From Enterococcus quebecensis (lineage in GTDB: Bacteria; Bacillota; Bacilli; Lactobacillales; Enterococcaceae), in NCBI RefSeq assembly GCF_001730365.1, contig NZ_MIKB01000013.1:310001-374000 (forward strand): a stretch of 64,000 nt of DNA. Direction: 5' to 3'. The notes beneath the pieces are model-generated. The model did no database searches. It was not told where the DNA came from and saw only the letters and a list, made by a program, of their open reading frames with translations. The number at the start of each line of letters is the position of its first letter. Within the stretch, counting starts at the first letter, position 1. The translations under genes and the position numbers were made by a program. Below are positions 16,806 to 26,010 of this stretch, one piece after another.

Positions 16806-17570
16806 TTAATTATCTCCATACCATTCTTTTTTTGAATAGTCATATTTTTCTCTAAAATCCTCAGCATATTTTTCAATTAACTTATACTTAACTATATTTT
16901 CTGGTTTTATCAATAAAGTAGGTAGAAGCGTTAGTCCTATTAGAAGAAAAATTAATCCTCCACCCCACAATATATATTCTGTAATGCTTACACTCTCAAA
17001 TGTTATATCGACATTTAACAGCCACCATCTATTAATACGGTAAATTATTGTCCCTAAGACTATCAGAATTACAAAAATTCCTAAGAGTTTTGATGTTTTT
17101 GTTGCAAACAGCTCACTTTTTTTGCTCCATTTACTATGCCCTAAATTATATTTAGCTCTTAATAGATTCGATGTTTTAAAGTATACAATAAAAAGAGAGA
17201 GCATGTAGCTAATTGTTATATAGATTATTGGTACTATATGATATGTGTCCTTTTTTATATATAAAAAAACCGTAAGAAAAAAAATGACACCCGTTTGTAC
17301 TATCATGTATAGATAAGTATTGTAGTTAACTACTTTTTGAAAGTTGTTTAAAGTAAGATATTTTATTAAAAGAAAAAAAAGTATGCTTAAAGAAACCATA
17401 GATATACCCCAGTAGTAATTTAGTGATGGAAAGCTTATCAACGCTGAAAAAAGAGACGAAAATATAATTTTATTGGTGTACGAAGAACTATTAGATGACA
17501 TAGTAACAATGGTCTCTATATCATCTAAATATATGTCTTTTTCCGCTTCTGCAAATGCTATTTTATGCAT
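16806..17570 (-). CDS. Polytopic membrane protein, probable LXG-toxin immunity protein (module 2)
   Basis: About 254 aa with six predicted transmembrane helices; paralog of the protein at 15588-16415, sharing the C-terminal pattern Y-x-EDFREKYDYSKKEWYGD. The true start is probably ATG at 17570, after GAGGTGG; the GTG at 17579 is inside that box. It begins 2 bp before the stop codon of the decayed LXG C-terminus at 17573, so the toxin end and this gene were once translationally coupled. Kept intact while its toxin has decayed, it fits an orphan immunity gene. Role inferred from context. Confidence 0.55.
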   Translation of the reverse strand: MHKIAFAEAEKDIYLDDIETIVTMSSNSSSYTNKIIFSSLFSALISFPSLNYYWGISMVSLSILFFLLIKYLTLNNFQKVVNYNTYLYMIVQTGVIFFLTVFLYIKKDTYHIVPIIYITISYMLSLFIVYFKTSNLLRAKYNLGHSKWSKKSELFATKTSKLLGIFVILIVLGTIIYRINRWWLLNVDITFESVSITEYILWGGGLIFLLIGLTLLPTLLIKPENIVKYKLIEKYAEDFREKYDYSKKEWYGDN

Positions 17571-17572
17571 AT

Positions 17573-17825
17573 TTACCACCTCGGTAATCCTGTATTAAAA
17601 TCTCCTGTATCAACACGACCGTTTTGTTTTCCAAACCAATCTTCTTTAATTGCCCCAATATCCCCACTTTCTAAATTTTCATGTCCTCTATAATAAATTT
17701 CATAGTTTCATACTACTAACATTACTTTTTCCTAAAGAAACTTGTGTCCCTTTGTTGACAGACACAGCGTTTATACCTGAAATTGCTCCAGCAGCGACCC
17801 CAATATCTGAAGCTATATTTACCAT
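17573..17825 (-). pseudogene. Decayed LXG-toxin C-terminus (module 2)
   Basis: Begins with a good ribosome site (AAAGGAGTGTTGGA) and ATG at 17825, reading MVNIASDIGVAAGAISGINA and on to a TGA at 17700 after 41 codons. In the next frame the sequence continues as NYEIYYRGHENLESGD, GAIKEDWFGKQNGRVDTG and GLPRW, ending at TAA 17573. One missing base near 17702 splits the frames. The upstream export domain is absent. Such 'toxin tail plus immunity gene' cassettes are typical silent modules downstream of LXG loci. Confidence 0.65.
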
Positions 17826-18092
17826 TCCAACACTCCTTTATTTGACTTTTAGTCATGTATAATTTTATCATAGACTGAAAGTCTAAGAAACTCTTTTTTA
17901 TACTCCAATAGACATACGAAATCTTTATTTGTGAAGTCAAAATATTCTAGGAAACAAGATTAGAGCTGTAATTACGATCGTATGAAGTACGTAAAAAAGC
18001 GTGAATATTTTTCCACTAGGATTCATAGTACTCGTTTATTCCCACCTTTTAAAAGATAAGATTTTCGTGAAATGGATTCCCATCGATCAAAA

Positions 18093-18127
18093 GACAAAAA
18101 ATGGAACCTCTTCGGAAAAAGGTTCCA
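18093..18127 (-). terminator. Terminator downstream of the SAM methyltransferase
   Basis: TGGAACC (18121-18127 complement) and GGTTCCA (18103-18109 complement) form the stem on the minus strand, followed by TTTTTTG. It ends the transcript of the methyltransferase gene before the decayed T7SS modules. Confidence 0.8.
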
Positions 18128-18242
18128 CTTTTGTCTAGCACTGCAGAGAATCATCTTATTATTCTCCAGCTGAAGGCTGTTTCTCTTCTTCGACTAAAAG
18201 GTGAGTTGTTAAAGTTTTCATTACCTGTTCTTAGGCTTTTAT

Positions 18243-18995
18243 TTACAGCTTAACAGCCTTGATCCGCAATCGCCGATAATCTGCTTCCCAGTGATCATCC
18301 TTCCACAATCTTGGCGTCAAATCCCGTTCCAGATTCTTAAGCACCCTCTCTTTCTGCTCCTCTGACAAATTCCCCAGTTCAGTCGAATAAAACTGTTCCA
18401 TCCAAGACCTCAAACCAACTCGACCACCTTTAAGTGGCGTAGGGCGTTCATACTCTAAAATCTCCACCACATCAAAATGATTTTTTTCAAGCAAAACACG
18501 ATAGTCTTCCACTGATGTAAAACAAAACGGCTCCTCAAAAACTAGGCCTAACCCATTTAACTCCCGTCCAAAAGCTTGTCTAATGGACTGAACATTGCCC
18601 ATTGCACCAAACTCACAAATCAACTGTCCATTTTCGTTTAGAAGTTCACTGATATTTTTCAATAACAGTTCTTGATCAGGTATCCAATGAAAAACTGCAT
18701 TTGAAAAAGCAATATCATACATTTCAAGTTGATCAGAAGGATTTAAGATATCTTCTTGTAAAAAATTCAAATTAGGATGGCTCTTTTTTGCTTGATTGAT
18801 CATATTTATTGATTGGTCGATCCCTGTTACTTTATGCCCAAGTTGAGCGATTTGGTTCGTTAATTCTCCTGTTCCACAGCCGATATCTAAAACTGTCTTT
18901 ATTTTTTGGGGCAACAATGTCAGTAAACTTGCGCCATATTTAAACACAAAATCATGTGTTGTATTGTACTGTTTTGCATCCCATTCCATTGACAC
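18243..18995 (-). CDS. Class I SAM-dependent methyltransferase, trans-aconitate methyltransferase-like
   Basis: Methyltransferase of 250 aa with motif I VLDIGCGTGELTNQIA at about residue 37, motif II acidic GIDQSINMINQA, and a post-I motif YDIAFSNAVFHWIPD. The FHWIPD segment and late REL..GRVGLRSWMEQFYS stretch are characteristic of the trans-aconitate 2-methyltransferase (Tam-like) branch. Aconitate-type intermediates could link it to the leucine genes next door (LeuCD is an aconitase-type isomerase), but this is inference. An AGGAGAGG box precedes the ATG. Its last 53 bp are duplicated at 15318-15370. Confidence 0.75.
   Translation of the reverse strand: MSMEWDAKQYNTTHDFVFKYGASLLTLLPQKIKTVLDIGCGTGELTNQIAQLGHKVTGIDQSINMINQAKKSHPNLNFLQEDILNPSDQLEMYDIAFSNAVFHWIPDQELLLKNISELLNENGQLICEFGAMGNVQSIRQAFGRELNGLGLVFEEPFCFTSVEDYRVLLEKNHFDVVEILEYERPTPLKGGRVGLRSWMEQFYSTELGNLSEEQKERVLKNLERDLTPRLWKDDHWEADYRRLRIKAVKL
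18250..18302. repeat. 53-bp direct repeat, copy B (inside methyltransferase 3' end)
   Basis: The parental copy of the repeat at 15318-15370; it encodes the last residues of the intact methyltransferase. 52 of 53 bases agree. Confidence 0.9.
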
Positions 18996-19015
18996 CTCTC
19001 CTAACTATATATTGA

Positions 19016-19048
19016 AAAAAGCTACACCAAAAAAATATTGATGTAGCT
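19016..19048 (-). terminator. Terminator of the leuABCD operon
   Basis: AGCTACA and TGTAGCT pair on the minus strand around an A/T-rich loop and are followed by TTTTTTC. It lies about 12 bp after the leuD stop codon. Confidence 0.8.
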
Positions 19049-19059
19049 CGGCTATTTTT

Positions 19060-19647
19060 TTACTGCCAATAGGCTGGGATCTTCGCTTCATATGCTGTAA
19101 TCTCATCCTCATGAGTCAAACTAATCGCAATATCGTCCAACCCATTCACTAACTTATGCTTCCACGTTCCATCAATTTCAAAGGAATATGTCCCTTTGGG
19201 TGTAATAACTTGTTGCTTAGGTAAATCGATCGTAATCGTTTCATCCGCTCCAAGTTCTGCTAAAGCTTTTAATTCTTCTGGTTTCAATACAATTGGCAAT
19301 AGTCCATTTTTCGTGGCATTCATATAAAAAATATCACTAAAACTACCTGCAATGACCGCTCTAAAGCCGTAATCATCCAACGCCCAAGCTGCGTGTTCCC
19401 TTGATGATCCCGAACCAAAGTTATCTCCTGAAATCAAAATCGTTGCCCCTTGATATTTAGGCTCATTCAACGTAAATTCTGGGTTTGGCGTCCGATCTGG
19501 CAAATAACGCCATTCGTCAAATAAGAACTCTCCAAAACCTGTTTTTTCGATTCGTTTTAGAAATGATTTGGGAATGATTTGATCCGTATCAATATTGTCG
19601 TTCATTAGCGGAACGGTGGTTCCTGTATGTTGTGTAAATGCCTCCAT
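19060..19647 (-). CDS. leuD: 3-isopropylmalate dehydratase small subunit LeuD
   Basis: Small (swivel) subunit of isopropylmalate isomerase; with LeuC it converts 2-isopropylmalate to 3-isopropylmalate. Features are [17 protein letters not shown] at the start and the strongly conserved [17 protein letters not shown] at about residue 71. 195 aa is normal. Its ATG shares one base with the leuC stop codon (TAATG-type overlap), so translation is coupled. Last gene of the operon. Confidence 0.97.
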   Translation of the reverse strand: MEAFTQHTGTTVPLMNDNIDTDQIIPKSFLKRIEKTGFGEFLFDEWRYLPDRTPNPEFTLNEPKYQGATILISGDNFGSGSSREHAAWALDDYGFRAVIAGSFSDIFYMNATKNGLLPIVLKPEELKALAELGADETITIDLPKQQVITPKGTYSFEIDGTWKHKLVNGLDDIAISLTHEDEITAYEAKIPAYWQ

Positions 19648-21023
19648 TATGCACCAAGCTCCTCTCTAATATCTACAAATGTTCCTTCAATTGCGGCGGT
19701 CGCTGCCATCGCTGGGCTACACAGATGAGTTCTTGCCCCTTTGCCTTGGCGTCCTTCAAAGTTTCGATTAGAGGTTGAGGCGCAGTGAACACCTGCAGGC
19801 ACTTGGTCTGGATTCATCCCTAGACACATAGAGCAACCTGGTTCACGCCATTCAAATCCTGCTTCGGTGAAAATTTTATCCAAGCCAATTTTTTCAGCTG
19901 CTTTACGAACAGGTCTTGAGCCTGGTACTACGATTGCAGTGATACCTTCTTTGACTTTTTTTCCTTTAACAATACGGGCTGCTTCTTCCAAATCGGACAA
20001 TCTGCCGTTGGTACAAGATCCGATAAAGACATAACCAATTTCAATATCTGACGGTCGTTGGCCTGGTTTTAGATCCATATAGTTATATGCTCGTTCATCA
20101 TTCATATCTTTGATTTCTGGGAAAGTCCCTGTGATTGGAATACCCATTTCGGGATTAGTGCCCCACGTTACAAAGGGAACTAGTTCATCTGCATTTAACT
20201 CTAGATTTGTGTCATAAACAGCATCTGGATCGCTTGGTAGTTTTTTCCAATCAGCGATCGCCGCTTCCATGTCTTCTGGTGCATATTCTCTACCACGCAC
20301 ATATTCAAAGGTTTTCTCATCTGGCGCCATCATCCCCATTTTTGCGCCGCCTTCAATGGCCATATTACAGATGGTCATCCGTTCTTCCATCGTTAGGTTT
20401 TCAATCGTCTCCCCATAAAATTCAACCGCATGTCCAACGCCAAAATCCACACCATATTTTGCGATCAAAGCTAGAATAATATCTTTTGCGTAAACACCTT
20501 TCGCCAATTTACCAGTGATTTTTACCCCCATTGATTTAGGTTTGTTTTGCCAAATACATTGTGTAGCAAAAACATGTTCTACTTCACTTGTACCAATACC
20601 AAATGCTAACGCACCAAATGCGCCATGCGTGGCTGTATGAGAATCACCGCAAACGATAATTTTCCCCGGTTGTGTCAATCCAGTTTCAGGTCCAACCATA
20701 TGAACGATTCCTTGACGGTCACTCCCGTTATCGCAAAGTGTTACGCCAAATTCTTCACAGTTTTTCTGCAATGCTTCGATTTGTTTTTTTGCTACTAAAT
20801 CCGTGATATTAAAGATATCTTTGGTAGGTACATTATGATCCATCGTGCCAAACGTTCTGTCTGGGCGACGAACTTTTCTGCCCGCTTCTCTTAGTCCTTC
20901 AAAAGCTTGAGGGGACGTTACTTCATGGATTAGATGAAGATTAACATATAATAGCTGTGGTTCTCCTGCACTGCCAGTAACGACATGTTGTTCCCAAAGT
21001 TTATCAAATAGTGTTTTTCCCAT
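19647..21023 (-). CDS. leuC: 3-isopropylmalate dehydratase large subunit LeuC
   Basis: Large subunit carrying the 4Fe-4S cluster. The cluster cysteines are in [18 protein letters not shown] and [13 protein letters not shown]. The start is [14 protein letters not shown], and [10 protein letters not shown] is also present. I choose the ATG at 21023, with AGAGG 8 bases upstream; the in-frame GTG at 21032 is part of that region. The start lies just beyond the leuB stop codon, so the operon is tightly packed. About 458 aa, a normal length. Confidence 0.97.
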   Translation of the reverse strand: MGKTLFDKLWEQHVVTGSAGEPQLLYVNLHLIHEVTSPQAFEGLREAGRKVRRPDRTFGTMDHNVPTKDIFNITDLVAKKQIEALQKNCEEFGVTLCDNGSDRQGIVHMVGPETGLTQPGKIIVCGDSHTATHGAFGALAFGIGTSEVEHVFATQCIWQNKPKSMGVKITGKLAKGVYAKDIILALIAKYGVDFGVGHAVEFYGETIENLTMEERMTICNMAIEGGAKMGMMAPDEKTFEYVRGREYAPEDMEAAIADWKKLPSDPDAVYDTNLELNADELVPFVTWGTNPEMGIPITGTFPEIKDMNDERAYNYMDLKPGQRPSDIEIGYVFIGSCTNGRLSDLEEAARIVKGKKVKEGITAIVVPGSRPVRKAAEKIGLDKIFTEAGFEWREPGCSMCLGMNPDQVPAGVHCASTSNRNFEGRQGKGARTHLCSPAMAATAAIEGTFVDIREELGA

Positions 21024-21024
21024 G

Positions 21025-22071
21025 TTAAGCACCTCTCAATTCTTTTATGACTGCTTCTGTAAATTCTGTAGTTGTTGCCCGTCCGCCTAAATCTGTGGTC
21101 AAGATTCCTTGATTCATCACACGATCACAAGCATCTTCAATTTTTTTCGCTGCATCTTCTAATCCAAAAGATTGGCGCAACATCATAGCTACTGACAAGA
21201 TCATTGACATTGGATTAGCGATATTTTGATTGGCAATGTCTGGTGCTGACCCGTGGATTGGCTCGTATAATGACGGCCCTGATTCGCTATGGCTTGCGCT
21301 TGGCATCATGCCTAGTGAACCTGGAATCACCGATGCTTCATCACTTAAGATATCGCCGAATAAATTTTCTGTGACGATCACATCGAAAGCTTTTGGTTTT
21401 TGAATCATCACCATCGCTGCTGAGTCCACAAGTTGATGTTCTAACGTGCAGTCTGGAAATTCTTGTGCTACTTCTTCAGCTGTTTGACGCCATAATTTAC
21501 TAGTTGCTAATACATTTGCCTTATCAACAGAGGTCACTTTCTTATTTCTCGTACGGGCAATTTCAAAGGCTTTGCGAATAATACGCTTAATTTCAGCTTT
21601 TGAATAGGTACATAAGTCAGAAGCTTCTGTTTCCCCTAGTTGTTTTTCCCCAAAGTAAATACCTCCAGTTAACTCACGAACAACAATAAAATCAACACCA
21701 CGAACGTTCTCTTCTTTTAATGGAGATAAATGAGCGACTGCATCTGGTACTGAGATTGGGCGAATATTTGCAAATAAGCCTAACGCTTTTCTTAAACCAA
21801 GCAACCCTTGTTCAGGGCGTTTTGGTGCATTGTCCCATTTTGGTCCGCCAATCGCACCTAATAAGATCGCATCTGCTTTTTCGCAAGCTTCTAACGTTTC
21901 TTCTGGCAGCGGCTCCCCTTTTTCATCAATACCAGCGCCGCCAAAAGCAAAACGTTCAATATCAAATTCTAGATTATCTTGTACCATAATTTCTGCTAAA
22001 ATCTTCAATGCGCTATCCATAATTTCTGCTCCGATACCGTCTCCCGGTAATGCTACGATTCGTTTGGTCAT
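21025..22071 (-). CDS. leuB: 3-isopropylmalate dehydrogenase LeuB
   Basis: NAD-dependent oxidative decarboxylation of 3-isopropylmalate, third step of leucine synthesis. Motifs: [13 protein letters not shown] at the start, [25 protein letters not shown] and the NAD-binding [22 protein letters not shown]. 348 aa. The start overlaps the leuA stop by 4 bp (ATGA), which implies coupling. Confidence 0.97.
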   Translation of the reverse strand: MTKRIVALPGDGIGAEIMDSALKILAEIMVQDNLEFDIERFAFGGAGIDEKGEPLPEETLEACEKADAILLGAIGGPKWDNAPKRPEQGLLGLRKALGLFANIRPISVPDAVAHLSPLKEENVRGVDFIVVRELTGGIYFGEKQLGETEASDLCTYSKAEIKRIIRKAFEIARTRNKKVTSVDKANVLATSKLWRQTAEEVAQEFPDCTLEHQLVDSAAMVMIQKPKAFDVIVTENLFGDILSDEASVIPGSLGMMPSASHSESGPSLYEPIHGSAPDIANQNIANPMSMILSVAMMLRQSFGLEDAAKKIEDACDRVMNQGILTTDLGGRATTTEFTEAVIKELRGA

Positions 22072-23594
22072 TTGGCTTTCCCCACTTCTTTTTGAAATTG
22101 TTCACTAGCTTTGATATAGGCTTTTGCTGACGCTTCTAGGACATCGAAATCGATGCCAATACCGTTAAATTGTTTATTGCTTTCAGTATCAGCTAAGGTC
22201 ACGTGGACTTCAGCTTGAGCATCTTCGCCCCCTGTAATCGCTTTGATGTAATACTCTTTTAGTTCTGGTTTTTGTGCTAGTATTTTATCGATAGAATTAT
22301 AAATGGCTTGAATACTTCCTGAACCAATTGCCGACTCTGTGTTAGTTTCGTTTTCTCCTGAGCGGATAGAAACGATTGCTCCTTGACTACCGTCTGATAC
22401 GTATTGCAATTGCACACGTTCTAAGCGATAGATTTCATTACATTCTTGAGATTGTCCTACCATCAATGCGATCAGATCCTCTTCTGTAACTTGTTTCTTT
22501 TTGTCAGCGAGTGATTTGAAACGTTTGAAGGCATCTTTTAGCTCATCTTCTGTTAGTTGGTAACCAAGAGCTTCCATTTTTGTCGCAAAAGCATGGCGAC
22601 CAGAAAGTTTTCCTAGCGGCAGTGAGTTTTCATTTACTCCAACTAATGATGGTGTAATGATTTCGTAAGTATCTGGATTTTTCAATACGCCATCTTGATG
22701 AATTCCCGATTCGTGAGCGTATGCATTCGCACCAATAATTGCTTTGTTCCGTGGTACAGACACACCAGACAAACGACTAACAAGATCGCTGGTTCTTTTG
22801 GTTTCTTTCAATGTAATATTACTTTGTGCTTGGTAGAAATCTTTTCTGATGTAAAGTGCCAAGGCTACCTCTTCAAGAGCAGTATTACCAGCGCGTTCGC
22901 CGATGCCGTTGATCGTTCCTTCAACTCTGCGAGCGCCATTTTCGATGGCCGCTAAGGCATTGGCCGTCGCCATTCCTAAGTCATCGTGGCAATGTGAAGA
23001 GAAAATAATTTCTTGGTCACTTTGGATATTTTCGATCAAAAATTTAAATAGTGCGCCATATTCAGTTGGGTTAGAATAACCAACTGTATCAGGAACATTG
23101 ATAATCGTGGCTCCTGCATCGATGGCCGTTTGGACAGCTTTTAGTAGGAATTGTTTTTCTGTTCTAGTAGCATCTTCTGGCGAGAATTGAACTTTCTCGA
23201 ATTTGGTTCTAGCATAACTGACATGTTCTTTAATAGAAGCTATTACTTCATCTGGTGTCATTTTCAGTTTATAGTCCATATGAACTGGACTAGTTGCTAG
23301 AAAGACATGGATTTGTGGGTACTTAGCATTTCGTAAAGCTTCATACGCACGATCGATGTCGGCTTTTTGACAACGAGCCAGACCTGCGACAGTCATTTTT
23401 TCAACATTTTCAGCGATGGCCTTGACTGCTTCAAAATCACCGACAGACGCAATCGGAAATCCCGCTTCGATTGTGTCAATGCCCCATTTTTCTAGCTGTT
23501 TGGCGATTTGAACTTTTTCTTTGGTATTGAAATTCACGCCTGGGGTTTGTTCCCCATCTCTTAGAGTAGTGTCAAAGAATTGGATCGTTTTCAT
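22068..23594 (-). CDS. leuA: 2-isopropylmalate synthase LeuA
   Basis: Commits 2-ketoisovalerate plus acetyl-CoA to leucine. The TIM barrel has [13 protein letters not shown] (residues 7-19) and the metal-binding HCHDDLG (H201, H203). The C-terminal half (about 390-505) is the LeuA dimer domain that binds leucine for feedback inhibition, containing [18 protein letters not shown]. 508 aa is full length. It is the first structural gene behind a leader-peptide attenuator, so it is controlled both by leucine supply in translation and probably by enzyme feedback. Confidence 0.97.
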   Translation of the reverse strand: MKTIQFFDTTLRDGEQTPGVNFNTKEKVQIAKQLEKWGIDTIEAGFPIASVGDFEAVKAIAENVEKMTVAGLARCQKADIDRAYEALRNAKYPQIHVFLATSPVHMDYKLKMTPDEVIASIKEHVSYARTKFEKVQFSPEDATRTEKQFLLKAVQTAIDAGATIINVPDTVGYSNPTEYGALFKFLIENIQSDQEIIFSSHCHDDLGMATANALAAIENGARRVEGTINGIGERAGNTALEEVALALYIRKDFYQAQSNITLKETKRTSDLVSRLSGVSVPRNKAIIGANAYAHESGIHQDGVLKNPDTYEIITPSLVGVNENSLPLGKLSGRHAFATKMEALGYQLTEDELKDAFKRFKSLADKKKQVTEEDLIALMVGQSQECNEIYRLERVQLQYVSDGSQGAIVSIRSGENETNTESAIGSGSIQAIYNSIDKILAQKPELKEYYIKAITGGEDAQAEVHVTLADTESNKQFNGIGIDFDVLEASAKAYIKASEQFQKEVGKAK

Positions 23595-23767
23595 TTTTCA
23601 TACATCCTTTCAAACTCTTCATTTTTTGGGTTATTGGGTTAAGTGAAACGAATGAGGTTTCTCTCACTTCGTTTCGCCAAGTATTGCGCAACAATTGCTT
23701 TTTGCAAATCTTGTACTATCATCATCAACTGACTTTGTTCGTTGTGATTCTCAGCATGTTTTGCAAC

Positions 23768-23804
23768 AAAAAAGCATCCCACGATATGGGATGCTTGTCA
23801 TCCC
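23768..23804 (-). promoter_or_regulatory. leu attenuator: terminator and competing antiterminator
   Basis: On the minus strand the order is GGGATG (23799-23804), GCATCCC, GGGATGC (23774-23794 for the last two), then TTTTTT. GCATCCC can pair with the first GGGATG (antiterminator, 5-base loop) or with the second GGGATGC (7-bp terminator stem before the T run). The two pairings exclude each other. Together with the leucine-rich leader peptide 70 bp upstream this is a classic ribosome-mediated attenuator. Confidence 0.88.
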
Positions 23805-23875
23805 GTTCATGCAATGCGAAAACAGGACTCTCAACGTCTGATAAGAAAAAGCTATGATTCAGCTAGTTTCTAAAA

Positions 23876-23935
23876 TCAGTGTGATGAGTCCTTCAGTAAT
23901 AATAAGAATGTAATTATTGTTGTTTGCTTGTTCAT
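23876..23935 (-). CDS. leu operon leader peptide
   Basis: A 19-residue open frame, MNKQTTIITFLLLLKDSSH, with four consecutive leucine codons (TTA TTA TTA CTG). In-frame ATGs also exist just upstream at 23941 and 23947; AAAGG lies about 10 bases before the chosen start. The codons after the leucine run overlap AGGACTC, which can pair with GAGTCCT about 50 nt downstream. A ribosome stalled for lack of charged leucyl-tRNA would break that pairing and shift the downstream hairpins toward antitermination. No T-box consensus is present. Confidence 0.85.
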   Translation of the reverse strand: MNKQTTIITFLLLLKDSSH

Positions 23936-23990
23936 AATCATCAACATCCTTTATTGTCAGAATTTTTGAATAATTCAAACTATAGTGTTA

Positions 23991-24019
23991 AAGATACAGA
24001 ACTTCTTACTTAAAGTCAA
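23991..24019 (-). promoter_or_regulatory. leu operon promoter
   Basis: TTGACT, a 17-bp spacer, and TATCTT on the minus strand. Transcription would start near 23985, about 50 nt before the leader peptide ATG. Confidence 0.65.
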
Positions 24020-24417
24020 TAGATTTATGAGATTTTTTTTAGAGAAGCTGAATAAAATGGGTTCTTTCTTCTTATCCTCCAAATTCTCTTTTACAAGTTT
24101 GTTCTAAATCACTAAAAATATCATATGTGTTCTCACTACCAATCGATAGAGGAATCTATTTTACTAATCTTCAAAGCTGATGAATGATTTTACATCGCCG
24201 ACATTCGCTAGTAAATAAAATACTTTCATACAACTAATCAAACTTTGTCCTGCTTGTATACTTTTTTTTATGACTACTATTAAGTTAGATGGAACTCCTT
24301 TTTTTATCTAGAATTCATACTTTTTTCATTTTTCATAAATATTTAAAAGAAACAGAGTGTCCTATTTCTCTTTCTACTCATTTTTTATTATAATTAGGAA
24401 AACTGGAGGTCGATTTA
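24020..24417. other. Intergenic region without a recognised gene
   Basis: About 400 bp of AT-rich sequence between the leu promoter and the next gene. I see no open frame with a ribosome site. The promoter for the gene at 24418 should be near its right end. Confidence 0.5.
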
Positions 24418-24774
24418 ATGTCAGCAAGTAATGAGAAAGTCGCACTACTTTTATCTTATCTATCTGAAACCCATACAAAGAGTGCATCTTTATATGATTT
24501 AGTCACTAGCCGTTCGCATTCTGAGGATACTAGAATCCTTTTGAATATCAATGAAGTATTTACATACTATCATAGTGTACGCGTTTTTTATTTCAGTAAT
24601 AGTGAACTAAAGGCACCGCAAGTACAATCTTTCTTCAAAGCTTTTGAAGATTTTTATTTTGAATTAAAACAGCTCTTTTTCCTAGAGGATGATGATAGCG
24701 CCCTACTTTATAATAAGTTAACGGCTATGCAAGATTATTTTGAGCAGTTGACGAATGATTTTAATGTTTTATAA
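24418..24774 (+). CDS. Conserved hypothetical protein, 118 aa
   Basis: Not recognised. Soluble, helical, acidic, with many aromatic residues (FFKAFEDFYFELKQLFFLEDDDSALLYNKL). A CTGGAGG box sits 7-8 bases before the ATG. It is followed after 32 bp by a 53-aa gene on the same strand, and both are closed by a terminator, so they form a small operon. Confidence 0.7.
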   Translation: MSASNEKVALLLSYLSETHTKSASLYDLVTSRSHSEDTRILLNINEVFTYYHSVRVFYFSNSELKAPQVQSFFKAFEDFYFELKQLFFLEDDDSALLYNKLTAMQDYFEQLTNDFNVL

Positions 24775-24806
24775 TAGAGTAGACAACACGTAAAGAAGGT
24801 GCCCAA

Positions 24807-24968
24807 ATGGATCAAAGCGAAGTAGTAGATCGCTTACGCGAAGAGTTGGAAATTCCATTTTTTAATGGAACTATCGAAGAACGTGAATACACAGAAGCAG
24901 AGTACCAAAAGATCAAATCTGACCTTGTTCAGTATTTTGATGACTATGTTCGTAATGTAGAAAATTGA
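24807..24968 (+). CDS. Small conserved-looking hypothetical protein, 53 aa
   Basis: ATG at 24807 after AGAAGGTG, ending TGA at 24968. The product starts MDQSEVVDRLREELEIPFF and ends DDYVRNVEN; it is acidic, helical and has no membrane segment. It has good codon use and a ribosome site, and lies between the 118-aa gene and a terminator. Function unknown. Confidence 0.65.
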   Translation: MDQSEVVDRLREELEIPFFNGTIEEREYTEAEYQKIKSDLVQYFDDYVRNVEN

Positions 24969-24985
24969 TGTAAATCTTATACTAC

Positions 24986-25037
24986 TAAAAAAAGAGTGGG
25001 ACAAAAGCCTTCTTTCCGAAAGGATGGCTTTTGTCCC
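24986..25037. terminator. Strong hairpin, bidirectional, 12-bp perfect stem
   Basis: GGGACAAAAGCC (24998-25009) pairs perfectly with GGCTTTTGTCCC (25026-25037). A T run follows only on the minus strand; on the plus strand a second terminator comes 20 bp later. Confidence 0.7.
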
Positions 25038-25058
25038 ATCGTTTATTCTCAGTTAGGG

Positions 25059-25102
25059 TATGAGGCAAAAGTGATTTTTACTTTTGTGTCATACTTTTTT
25101 TT
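25059..25102 (+). terminator. Rho-independent terminator of the small operon
   Basis: TATGAGGCAAAAGT (25059-25072) pairs with ACTTTTGTGTCATA (25080-25093) with two mismatches, then eight T. Confidence 0.75.
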
Positions 25103-25248
25103 GTGTCTTTTAAATCATTCTATATTCTAAAAAATAAACAAAAAAACCCAATTAAAATATAATACAAATAGATAAAATAACCTTTCTTTATTTCAAAATA
25201 CAAATAATAAATATATTCCAAAAGAATAATAGTATAAATCGTTTTGGA

Positions 25249-25282
25249 AAATAAAAAAACCACCGGCTGAAAAGGCCGATGG
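25249..25282 (-). terminator. Terminator downstream of the gene at 25439
   Basis: CCATCGGC and GCCGGTGG pair on the minus strand (one wobble), followed by TTTTTTTATTTT. It lies about 155 bp beyond the gene's stop codon. Confidence 0.75.
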
Positions 25283-25438
25283 AAAAGGAGTATTACTCAA
25301 TAAGAGTAAAATGAAAAATAAAAAGGTTGTTGTTGGTATGAACATATAATACAACACATTTTTTCTTTTGTCTACTAAAAATAACGTTAAAAGTTAATTA
25401 GCTATCCCTTTTTTTTGTCATTTCTTTTGTTTATTTTT

Positions 25439-25873
25439 TTATTTTTTCAACAAAAGATTGCTCATTCGTGTGATGGCAAATGAAATATCGTCTGTTGCTT
25501 TGTCTTGTTTTTCTTCAGAGTTGTTGAATAAATCAACATCTACGCCTTTTTCTGGATCTAAAGATAAAATCATTTCATTACATCCAGCTAAATATTCGAC
25601 ATATGAACGTTCAAATTTTTTGTGAATACCCATTACACGTGCTGGCGGACGTAATTGAGTGACCTTTTCCAACATCGCTGTATATTCTTTAGTTCCATCT
25701 TGGAAAATACGTTGGATTTCAGCAATTCTTTCTGAGCTCAATTCAGTGACTTTTCCTTCATCGATTGCTTTACGAACTTCTTCGTAGTAATCGTTCATTT
25801 TTTCGCCGACTTCTTCTGTTTCTTTCACAATATCATTGATTTTTTGAACATAATATCCTAAATTTGGTTTCAC
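25439..25873 (-). CDS. Hypothetical helical protein, 144 aa
   Basis: Not assigned to a family. Soluble, helical and charged. It starts at a GTG after GTAGGAAAG. It contains LTQLRPPARVMGIHKKFERSYVEYL-like segments in the middle and ends NLLLKK. No signal or membrane segment. It is followed by its own terminator and preceded by the clpP-like gene's terminator, so it is monocistronic. Confidence 0.65.
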   Translation of the reverse strand: MKPNLGYYVQKINDIVKETEEVGEKMNDYYEEVRKAIDEGKVTELSSERIAEIQRIFQDGTKEYTAMLEKVTQLRPPARVMGIHKKFERSYVEYLAGCNEMILSLDPEKGVDVDLFNNSEEKQDKATDDISFAITRMSNLLLKK

Positions 25874-25970
25874 TATCTTTCCTACTTTCTTTTAGTAATC
25901 ACTTAATTTTAACTTTTTCATCCTCACATGACAAGGACTATCTGAAAAACCTTTCGTTCAAACTAAGAAC

Positions 25971-26003
25971 AAATAAAAACTGCAAACATTTTTGCTTGCA
26001 GTT
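25971..26003 (-). terminator. Terminator of the ClpP-like protease gene
   Basis: AACTGCAA and TTGCAGTT form the stem (25996-26003 with 25978-25985, minus-strand reading), followed by TTTATTTG. 8 bp after the stop codon. Confidence 0.8.
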
Positions 26004-26010
26004 CTATACT

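Noticed and set aside
23600-24000. T-box riboswitch before leuA
   Set aside because: No AGGGTGG-ACCGCG element or Stem I pattern; the leader peptide with four Leu codons explains the terminator and antiterminator.
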